Origin: Bacillota bacterium
Lineage (GTDB): Bacteria > Bacillota > Bacilli > Paenibacillales > NBRC-103111
DNA length: 33,866 nt
Direction: 5' to 3'
Assembly (NCBI GenBank): GCA_023393235.1
Contig: JAEWMH010000149.1
Coordinates: forward strand, 1 to 33,866
Every line of letters begins with the position of its first letter. The stretch's first letter is position 1. Of the stretch, positions 1-5,107 are shown piece by piece. The notes below the pieces were generated by a model, which searched no databases, had not been told where the DNA came from, and worked only from the letters and a program-made list of their open reading frames with translations. Position numbers and translations under genes: made by a program.

Positions 1-1
1 C

Positions 2-199
2 GGCGGGCGCAACCCCCCCCCCCCCCGGGCCCCAGTCGGGGCCGGCGCCGCCGTGTACGGGGCGGCGCTGCTCAAAACCGGGGCGCTGGGCTACGCCGAG
101 CTGGCCCTGGTGCCCGGCTTCCACAGCCGGTGGAAGCCGCTCCTGCAGCGTTGGCGCCTCCTGCCGGAGACGCCGCACTCCATATCGAAAGAAGGCTGA
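2..199 (+). CDS. C-terminal end of a flippase-like membrane protein (YabM/SpoVB type), partial
   Basis: The frame is open from the left edge to the TGA at 197-199, so about 65 C-terminal residues are visible. The end contains AGAAVYGAALLKTGAL followed by a short Arg/Leu-rich tail, which resembles the last membrane segment and cytoplasmic tail of polysaccharide-exporter/MurJ-like flippases. In B. subtilis the gene just before mazG (yabN) is yabM, a member of this family, and the position here fits. Only 6 bases separate it from mazG, so the two are probably co-transcribed. The first residues come from a run of 14 C (13-26) that encodes several prolines unlike the expected hydrophobic sequence, so the reading frame to the left of that run is uncertain. 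The family call rests mostly on position. Confidence 0.55.
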   Translation, partial: GGRNPPPPRAPVGAGAAVYGAALLKTGALGYAELALVPGFHSRWKPLLQRWRLLPETPHSISKEG

Positions 200-205
200 T
201 CGCGC

Positions 206-1690
206 ATGGCGAAGGCAATAACAATCGTGGGATTGGGCTCGGGGGACGAGAACCAGCTGACCCTGGGGGTGCTCCGCAGGCTCACGGAGGCAAAAACCGT
301 CTATTTGCGGACGGAGGACCATCCGGTAGTCCCTTATCTGAAGGAGCAGGGAATCACCTGCACCAGCTTCGATTCGGTCTATGAAGCCCAATCTAGCTTT
401 AATGACGTATATGAGACCATTGCTGCGGAGCTGCTGCAGTTGGCCACAAAAGAGGACAGGCAGGTGGTGTATGCCGTACCGGGCCATCCTTTTGTGGCAG
501 AACGGACCACGATGCTGCTGAGGGAACGGTGTGCGGCGGCGGCTATTCCTTTTGAGGCGGTAGGCGGGGAGAGTTTTCTGGACCAGGCCTTCGCCCGGTT
601 CGGATTTGATCCCATCGAGGGTTTTCAGCTCCTGGATGCTACAAGCCTCTCCATGTCCGTGCTGAATCCCCGGCTGCATACGGTCATCGGCCAGGTGTAC
701 GATATGTACACCGCCTCGGATGCCAAGCTGGCGCTGATGGAGCTTTATCCGGACGAGCATATCGTATGGGTAGGTCATGCCCTGGGCGTTGCGGGCAGCG
801 AATCCATGACGGCGGTGCCCCTCTATGAGCTGGACCGGCAAACGGGCTATGGCAACCTCTCCTTGATCTATGTGCCGCCTACCCAGGCGGATGCCGTCAT
901 CAACAAAACCTTTCCCCGGCTGCACGAAATTGTGCGTATTCTCCGCAGCCCGGAAGGCTGTCCCTGGGACCGGGAGCAAACCCATCAGAGCATCCGCAAA
1001 AACCTGATTGAAGAAACCTACGAGGTTTTGGAAACACTGGATGATGATGACACGGATGCCATGTGCGAGGAGATGGGGGATCTGCTCCTGCAGATTATGC
1101 TCCATGCCCAGATGGAGGAGGAAACAGGCAGCTTTACCGCGTATGACGTCATTGCCGGATTGAATGAGAAGCTGCTCCGGCGCCATCCCCATGTGTTCGG
1201 CAGCCGGGATGCGGATAATTCCGAGGAGGCGCTGGCCCGTTGGGAAGAGGTGAAGGCGGAGGAGAAGCGGCAAAAAGGCCTGCAGCCCGAAGCCCTCTCT
1301 GCGCTCCATGGTGTGCCCCGTGACCTGCCCGGCCTGATGAAGGCCTACAAGCTGCAGAAGAAGGCAGCCAAGGTGGGGTTTGACTGGGATCGTATGGAGG
1401 ATGTAATGGCCAAGGTGGAGGAGGAGCTGGCGGAGCTGAAGGCGGAGTTGGGCGAATCCCAGGATCGCCAGGAGGACGAGCTGGGTGACCTGCTGTTTGC
1501 CATTGTCAACTTAGCCCGGTTCCTCTCCTGCGACCCGGAGGAAGCTCTCGCCCGGACCAACCGGAAATTCGTGCGGCGGTTCTCCTATGTGGAGAAGAAG
1601 CTGAGAGAAGCCGGGAAAGAGCCGGCGGATGCCTCACTGGAGGAGATGGAGCATTTTTGGCAGGAAGCCAAAACACTCCCCCATGGGTAA
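206..1690 (+). CDS. mazG: Nucleoside triphosphate pyrophosphohydrolase MazG with N-terminal tetrapyrrole-methylase-like domain (YabN)
   Basis: The 494-residue protein is a two-part fusion. Residues 1 to about 220 form a SAM-dependent tetrapyrrole (corrin/porphyrin) methylase-like domain starting ITIVGLGSGDENQLTLG. Residues from about 230 on form a MazG NTP pyrophosphatase. The first MazG metal site shows E269, E270 and E273 in NLIEETYEVLE and E289 and D292 in EEMGDLL; a second MazG repeat carries VEEELAELKAE and EDELGDLLFA. MazG enzymes hydrolyse NTPs to NMP and pyrophosphate, clearing aberrant nucleotides. The fusion matches B. subtilis YabN in length and architecture. The ATG at 206 follows a GAAGG ribosome site about 10 bases upstream and lies 6 bases after the flippase-like gene. 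The role of the methylase-like half is unknown. Confidence 0.93.
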   Translation: MAKAITIVGLGSGDENQLTLGVLRRLTEAKTVYLRTEDHPVVPYLKEQGITCTSFDSVYEAQSSFNDVYETIAAELLQLATKEDRQVVYAVPGHPFVAERTTMLLRERCAAAAIPFEAVGGESFLDQAFARFGFDPIEGFQLLDATSLSMSVLNPRLHTVIGQVYDMYTASDAKLALMELYPDEHIVWVGHALGVAGSESMTAVPLYELDRQTGYGNLSLIYVPPTQADAVINKTFPRLHEIVRILRSPEGCPWDREQTHQSIRKNLIEETYEVLETLDDDDTDAMCEEMGDLLLQIMLHAQMEEETGSFTAYDVIAGLNEKLLRRHPHVFGSRDADNSEEALARWEEVKAEEKRQKGLQPEALSALHGVPRDLPGLMKAYKLQKKAAKVGFDWDRMEDVMAKVEEELAELKAELGESQDRQEDELGDLLFAIVNLARFLSCDPEEALARTNRKFVRRFSYVEKKLREAGKEPADASLEEMEHFWQEAKTLPHG

Positions 1691-1902
1691 GGCTGCTGGG
1701 CCTGGCCGAAACGCCCTTTCCACAGAAAAAAGTTTTGCCGGAGGGCACAAGAAAAAGAAGGATTTTCCGGTGCCGTCCAGAATATGTACACGAGAAACAG
1801 GCTTTTTTGCTGCCCTTTGCCTGCAGAGAAAGCCTATCCTGACGATTCAGACGCCGGATTCGCCGGCAGCTTGAAACCATATTTAGGGAGGATTATCCGA
1901 AC

Positions 1903-2175
1903 ATGAATAAAATGGACCTGGTAAACAAAATTTCCGAAAAAAGCGGCTTGACCAAACGTGACGTAGAAACCGTCCTGAACAGCTTCGTCGGTGAAGTAAC
2001 CGAAGCCCTCTCCGCAGGCGACAAGGTTCAACTGGTTGGCTTTGGCACCTTCGAAACCCGTAAGCGCTCCGGTCGCACCGGCCGCAATCCCCAAAACGGC
2101 GATCCCATCGCCATCCCGGAATCCGTTATTCCTGCCTTCAAGGCCGGCAATAAGCTGAGAGACGCCGTTAAGTAA
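1903..2175 (+). CDS. hup: HU-family DNA-binding protein
   Basis: This 90-residue protein is a textbook HU. It starts MNKMDLVNKISEKSGLTK, has the core VQLVGFGTFETRKR, and its DNA-wrapping arm reads GRTGRNPQNGDPIAIPE, followed by the closing FKAGNKLRDAVK. HU is a small dimeric nucleoid protein that bends and compacts DNA without strong sequence preference. Codon choice is strongly biased (ACC, CGT, AAC), as expected for an abundant protein. AGGGAGG at 1885-1891 lies 11 bases before the ATG. The 212-base gap before it holds no convincing promoter that I could identify. The stop codon overlaps the rqcP start as TAATG, so the two are translationally linked. B. subtilis keeps its hbs gene elsewhere. 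Confidence 0.96.
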   Translation: MNKMDLVNKISEKSGLTKRDVETVLNSFVGEVTEALSAGDKVQLVGFGTFETRKRSGRTGRNPQNGDPIAIPESVIPAFKAGNKLRDAVK

Positions 2176-2435
2176 TGAGGCTGGACAAATATCTGAAGGT
2201 TTCCCGCCTGATCAAAAGACGTACCGTGGCCCAAGAGGTTTCGGATCAGGGGCGGGTTTACTTGAACGGCCGTGAAGCAAAAAAAAGCAGCGAGGTTAAG
2301 GTTGGGGATGAGCTGACGATCCGCTTCGGCCAAAAAAGCGTAACCGTACGGGTGGAGAGCATTGCCGAAACCTCCCGCAAGGATGAAGCAGCCGGTATGT
2401 ACACGGTGCTCCGCGAGGAGAGCCATAAGGAATAG
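2175..2435 (+). CDS. rqcP: S4-domain RNA-binding protein RqcP (YabO/Hsp15 family)
   Basis: The 86-residue protein is almost entirely one S4 RNA-binding domain: MRLDKYLKVSRLIKRRTVA, then a GRVYLNGREAKKSSEVKVGD core typical of the Hsp15/YabO group. In B. subtilis RqcP works with RqcH in ribosome quality control, helping elongate poly-alanine tails on nascent chains stuck on 50S subunits. The start ATG overlaps the HU stop by one base (TAATG) and has no ribosome site of its own, so translation probably depends on ribosomes finishing HU. A terminator follows 12 bases after the stop. Length and sequence match the family; the function is inferred by homology. Confidence 0.9.
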   Translation: MRLDKYLKVSRLIKRRTVAQEVSDQGRVYLNGREAKKSSEVKVGDELTIRFGQKSVTVRVESIAETSRKDEAAGMYTVLREESHKE

Positions 2436-2447
2436 AACGGTATGCAG

Positions 2448-2479
2448 CCGGCCCGGGAAATCTCCCCGGCCGGTTTTTT
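2448..2479 (+). terminator. Intrinsic terminator after rqcP
   Basis: CCGGCCCGGG at 2448-2457 pairs with CCCCGGCCGG at 2464-2473 with one mismatch and a 6-base loop, followed directly by six T. It ends the mazG-HU-rqcP transcription unit. Confidence 0.85.
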
Positions 2480-2534
2480 CATGGAATGCAGTTTTTGTCG
2501 GATACCAAAATCCAAGCTTCCGATACTAAACCGG

Positions 2535-2563
2535 TTCTAAACCCGGACAATCCCCCATACCCT
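2535..2563 (+). promoter_or_regulatory. Candidate sigma-E-type promoter for yabP-yabQ
   Basis: CATACCCT at 2556-2563 matches 7 of 8 positions of the sigma-E -10 consensus CATACAHT. TTCTAAA at 2535-2541 lies 14 bases upstream, which is the right distance, but matches the -35 consensus only weakly. B. subtilis yabP and yabQ are expressed early in the mother cell, so a sigma-E promoter is expected here. The assignment is inference. Confidence 0.4.
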
Positions 2564-2641
2564 TATGGTAGAGCAGGCGTGGACGCGAACAGCCGCCGGC
2601 AGTGCTTTACGTCCGCGCGAACGTGAGGGAGGGGACATGCC

Positions 2642-2926
2642 ATGATGGTGGAAACGGGCAAGATCAAGCGCCAGGAAGTCAAGATGCTGAACCGGAAGCT
2701 TTTGGAGCTGTCCGGGGTTATGAATGTGGAGAGCTTTGACAATGAGGAGTTTTTGCTGGAGACCGAGATGGGGTACCTGATGATCAAAGGCTCCAACCTC
2801 CATATCAAGAACCTGAACCTGGAGCAGGGACTGGTCGCCATCGAGGGATTGGTGAACGAGCTGGCTTATGTGGACGGGGGAAGCGGCGGTAAATCCAAAG
2901 GATTTTTGGGGAAACTGTTTAAGTGA
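2642..2926 (+). CDS. yabP: Sporulation protein YabP
   Basis: The 94-residue protein matches the YabP family (spore coat-associated/sporulation, YabP-YqfC group): LNRKLLELSGVMNVESFDNE followed by FLLETEMGYLMIKGSNLHI. In B. subtilis yabP is made in the mother cell during sporulation and is needed for normal spore formation; its molecular role is not well defined. The ATG at 2642 is chosen because GAGGGAGGGG at 2625-2634 lies 7 bases upstream; a second ATG follows immediately. The last four bases, GTGA, overlap the GTG start of yabQ, so the pair is translationally coupled. A short Gly/Lys-rich tail (GGSGGKSKGFLGKLFK) ends the protein. Confidence 0.9.
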   Translation: MMVETGKIKRQEVKMLNRKLLELSGVMNVESFDNEEFLLETEMGYLMIKGSNLHIKNLNLEQGLVAIEGLVNELAYVDGGSGGKSKGFLGKLFK

Positions 2927-3486
2927 GTTTATCTGTACAATTCGCCACTATGGGGCTTATGCTGGCCAGCGGCATCGGGATCGGTCTATTATTCGACCTG
3001 TACCGGGTTCTGGCGCATGAGCTCCGGATTCCCCGATGGCTGATCCCTCTTCTTGACCTGGCCTATTGGGTTATCGCCACGATTTTTGTGTTCCGCATGC
3101 TGTTTATCGGCAATTTCGGACAAGTCCGGGTGTTTGTGTTCCTCGGACTGGCTGCCGGATACACCGTTTATTTTTTGGGATTAAGCCGTTCATCTGTCAA
3201 AGTGATCCGGATGGTGCTCCGCGCAATTGAAGCCGTGATTCAATTTGTGATACGCTGTGTAGAGGTTCTTATTATCCGGCCGTTCCGAATGCTAATCCGG
3301 GTAGTCCGTTTCCTGCTGGGAATCGTGACTGCAGTCGCTATGTTCCTGTACAAAGTTGTGATACAATTGCTCTATCCTTTGCGTCTTTTGCTCCGTTTTG
3401 TAGGACGGGCAGTCCGGCCCTATGCCAAGCTGCCGCGTTGGGTGAAAGGTCCCTGGTTGGCCTTCCGCCGGTGGCTCAAACGGTAA
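2923..3486 (+). CDS. yabQ: Spore cortex biosynthesis membrane protein YabQ
   Basis: The 187-residue polytopic membrane protein opens with MSLSVQFATMGLMLASGIGI and the conserved LLFDLYRVL segment of YabQ. Hydrophobic stretches at about residues 5-27, 38-63, 66-87 and 127-152 predict four membrane segments, with a strongly basic C-terminal tail (RPYAKLPRWVKGPW and RRWLKR). B. subtilis YabQ sits in the forespore outer membrane and is required for cortex formation. The GTG start overlaps the yabP stop (GTGA), fixing the start. The region after the second segment is longer and more basic than in some homologues. Expression is presumably from the mother-cell promoter before yabP. Confidence 0.88.
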   Translation: MSLSVQFATMGLMLASGIGIGLLFDLYRVLAHELRIPRWLIPLLDLAYWVIATIFVFRMLFIGNFGQVRVFVFLGLAAGYTVYFLGLSRSSVKVIRMVLRAIEAVIQFVIRCVEVLIIRPFRMLIRVVRFLLGIVTAVAMFLYKVVIQLLYPLRLLLRFVGRAVRPYAKLPRWVKGPWLAFRRWLKR

Positions 3487-3513
3487 GACGCTTCATGAAC
3501 GGGAGGAAAGCTC

Positions 3514-3855
3514 ATGTCCAGGGAACGCGCCGGCAGTGTCGGGAGCAAAACTTCCGCCAGCCCCAAAACTGGCGCAAGCCGCAAACGCATCCGTCTTCTG
3601 ACTATAGGGGTGCTGGCCTTGACCATGTGGGCCGGAGCCACCGTCTGGAGCCAGATGAAGAGAACCGACGAGATTGCAATCCGTCTGGAGGCGCTTGGGG
3701 GCAAGCTGAACGATACGGTGCAGATGAACGAAAAACTTAAACGTGAGGTTGAGCGGATGTCCGATCCGGAATATCGGGAGGAACGCATCCGCAAAGACAA
3801 TCATATGTTTAAACAAGGGGAAACGGTGTTTGATGTTCCGCGGACAACTCCGTAG
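3514..3855 (+). CDS. divIC: Cell-division protein DivIC (FtsB-like septum protein)
   Basis: The 113-residue protein has the bitopic layout of DivIC/FtsB: a basic Ser-rich cytoplasmic N-terminus (residues 1-26), one membrane segment at about 28-46 (TIGVLALTMWAGATVW), then a heptad-patterned coiled coil (RLEALGGKLNDTVQMNEKLK) and a short end around DPEYREERIRKD, the typical FtsB/DivIC signature. It works in the divisome with FtsL and DivIB. GGGAGG just upstream of the ATG sets the start. Because the genes before it are sporulation-specific, it needs vegetative transcription; a TGA-TACAAT extended -10 at 3359-3367 inside yabQ is one possible source, with a poor -35. Confidence 0.9.
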   Translation: MSRERAGSVGSKTSASPKTGASRKRIRLLTIGVLALTMWAGATVWSQMKRTDEIAIRLEALGGKLNDTVQMNEKLKREVERMSDPEYREERIRKDNHMFKQGETVFDVPRTTP

Positions 3856-3876
3856 ACGGAGGATGCCCGGCTTTTG

Positions 3877-3905
3877 TTGACCGATTTTGACCCTTCGGGT
3901 ATAAT
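3877..3905 (+). promoter_or_regulatory. Strong sigma-A promoter for the S1-domain gene
   Basis: TTGACC at 3877-3882, a 17-base spacer and a perfect TATAAT at 3900-3905. Transcription should start near 3912, leaving a leader of about 60 bases before the ATG at 3975. Confidence 0.85.
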
Positions 3906-3974
3906 GCTCGTAGCCCGTTCTTTTTGGATTATTTGGATCGGCTTTATTATGTCAAGGGAGGAACAATTACCTTT

Positions 3975-4484
3975 ATGGCAATTGAAGTAGGCAGCAAGCT
4001 TGAGGGAAAGGTGACAGGCATCACTCATTTCGGAGCGTTCGTGGAACTTCCGGAAGGACAGACAGGCCTTGTTCACATCTCGGAAATTGCGGACAATTAC
4101 GTGAAAGATGTTAATGATCATCTGAAGCTGGCGGATAAGGTTACCGTCAAGGTGATCAACGTGGACAAGGACGGAAAGATCGGCCTTTCAATCAAGCAAG
4201 CCGTCGACAAACCTCCAGGTGAGACCCCGGCCAGACCTGAACGCCGCAGCTTTCCTCCCCGCGAACGCAGTGAAGGTGGAGGCGGATTTGGCGGCGGTGG
4301 TGGTGGCGGATTCGGAGGCGGACGCGGAGACCGTGGCGGACGTTCCTTCCAAAGACCCCCGATGGGCAAGCCGTCCTTCGAAGACAAGATGTCGAAGTTC
4401 CTGAAGGACAGCGAGGAGCGGATGTCCTCGATCAAGAAGAATACGGAAGGCAAGCGGGGAGGCCGCGGCGCGCGCCGCGACTAA
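3975..4484 (+). CDS. yabR: S1 RNA-binding-domain protein with glycine-rich tail (YabR-like)
   Basis: The 169-residue protein begins with an S1 domain at about residues 4-75: GSKLEGKVTGITHFGAFVEL, then GLVHISEIADNYVKDV and GKIGLSIKQA, all standard S1 core positions. The rest is a Pro/Arg linker and a glycine tract at about 99-122 built of FGGG units with RGD and RGG steps, then a basic tail ending GKRGGRGARRD. S1 domains bind single-stranded RNA; RGG-like tracts add non-specific RNA contact. The ATG at 3975 is chosen over an in-frame upstream ATG because AAGGGAGGA at 3954-3962 precedes it and the S1 fold starts there. It has its own promoter and terminator. The glycine tract is not part of short YabR proteins. 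Confidence 0.88.
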   Translation: MAIEVGSKLEGKVTGITHFGAFVELPEGQTGLVHISEIADNYVKDVNDHLKLADKVTVKVINVDKDGKIGLSIKQAVDKPPGETPARPERRSFPPRERSEGGGGFGGGGGGGFGGGRGDRGGRSFQRPPMGKPSFEDKMSKFLKDSEERMSSIKKNTEGKRGGRGARRD

Positions 4485-4500
4485 GTCCCGACATTCATAG

Positions 4501-4537
4501 AGCCGTGCGGATCCTGTGAATCCGTACGGCTTTTTTT
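4501..4537 (+). terminator. Intrinsic terminator after the S1-domain gene
   Basis: AGCCGTGCGGAT at 4501-4512 pairs with ATCCGTACGGCT at 4520-4531 (12 pairs, one G-T) around a 7-base loop, followed by a run of seven T. Confidence 0.92.
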
Positions 4538-4552
4538 GCTTTGGGCGATGAC

Positions 4553-4582
4553 TTGACGCAGCGCAGATTCATCGGGTATACT
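4553..4582 (+). promoter_or_regulatory. Sigma-A promoter of the tRNA-Met gene
   Basis: TTGACG at 4553-4558, an 18-base spacer and TATACT at 4577-4582. The expected start near 4589 is about 11 bases before the mature tRNA. Confidence 0.82.
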
Positions 4583-4599
4583 CATGCTTGTCCCTATGC

Positions 4600-4673
4600 G
4601 GCGGTGTAGCTCAGCTGGCTAGAGCGTTCGGTTCATACCCGAAAGGTCGGGGGTTCGATTCCCTTCGCCGCTA
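4600..4673 (+). tRNA. Elongator tRNA-Met (anticodon CAT)
   Basis: A complete 74-base cloverleaf without encoded CCA. The acceptor strands are GGCGGTG and CGCCGCT plus discriminator A, the D arm contains AGCTCAGCTGGCTAGAGC, the anticodon stem-loop is TTCGG-TTCATAC-CCGAA with CAT at the anticodon, and the T loop is TTCGATT. The G1-T72 wobble and overall sequence match Bacillus elongator tRNA-Met, and the start G-C pattern differs from initiator tRNA. B. subtilis also has a tRNA-Met gene between yabR and spoIIE, there accompanied by a tRNA-Glu that is missing here. CAT could also be a lysidine-modified Ile tRNA, but the sequence resembles Met. Confidence 0.94.
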
Positions 4674-4690
4674 TATTCTTGCTTGTATCA

Positions 4691-4721
4691 ATCCCTTGCC
4701 GGGCCGGCAGGGGATTTTTTT
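4691..4721 (+). terminator. Intrinsic terminator after tRNA-Met
   Basis: ATCCCTTGCC at 4691-4700 pairs with GGCAGGGGAT at 4706-4715 (one T-G pair), followed by seven T. The tRNA is therefore transcribed alone. Confidence 0.88.
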
Positions 4722-4963
4722 GTTTCCCGCCCTAACCGCAGGCTTCAGTAAGAAAAAAATAGTTTTCCGCATTTCTTGGCATTCCCTCCGGCGACTGATT
4801 CACATCGACACCATTTTTTGGCGGCGCGCACTCATGTTTTGCGGATTGTTGGGGAATGGGCCATAGGCTTTCCCTCCTCCAATTCCCCTAATCCGTTGCC
4901 CCATAAAGGAAAGCGCTCTTTCGCGCGGACTGTCGGAAACTTTTTCCGGTCTAGCAACTGAAT
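4722..4963. other. Gene-free stretch between tRNA-Met terminator and the spoIIE promoter
   Basis: About 240 bases with no supported gene and no second tRNA. The only features I see are a TGTCGGA motif at 4931-4937 resembling a Spo0A box (6 of 7) and short weak dyads such as GGGAA/TTCCC near 4853-4885. With the promoter and leader that follow, the gene-free stretch runs to the spoIIE start at about 5108. Confidence 0.5.
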
Positions 4964-4996
4964 CTGACAAACTTTCTGATAGATTCACTCTATAAT
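4964..4996 (+). promoter_or_regulatory. Spo0A-type sigma-A promoter of spoIIE with 21-base spacing
   Basis: A perfect -10 TATAAT at 4991-4996 lies 21 bases after a near-consensus -35, CTGACA at 4964-4969; no good -35 exists at 17 bases. B. subtilis spoIIE and spoIIG promoters share this over-long spacing and need Spo0A~P. TGACAAA at 4965-4971 (6 of 7 to TGNCGAA) overlaps the -35, and TGTCGGA at 4931-4937 lies upstream, both resembling 0A boxes. The expected start is near 5003, leaving a leader of about 100 bases. Confidence 0.7.
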
Positions 4997-5107
4997 AGGG
5001 TTCACTTAACGACATTCCGATGAGGAGCGTCCTTGTTGCCCTTGTAGTGCTGTCAGCCGGCGGCCGCTTGCCAATGAAAACTGATTAAGGTGGTGCAATT
5101 GATCATT

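Noticed and set aside
2609..2624. Imperfect palindrome ACGTCCGCGCGAACGT before yabP
   Set aside because: Two central-arm mismatches and GC-rich context make chance likely; no link to a regulator.
4722..4963. Second tRNA (Glu) after tRNA-Met as in B. subtilis
   Set aside because: No cloverleaf or T-arm sequence is present, and a terminator follows tRNA-Met directly.
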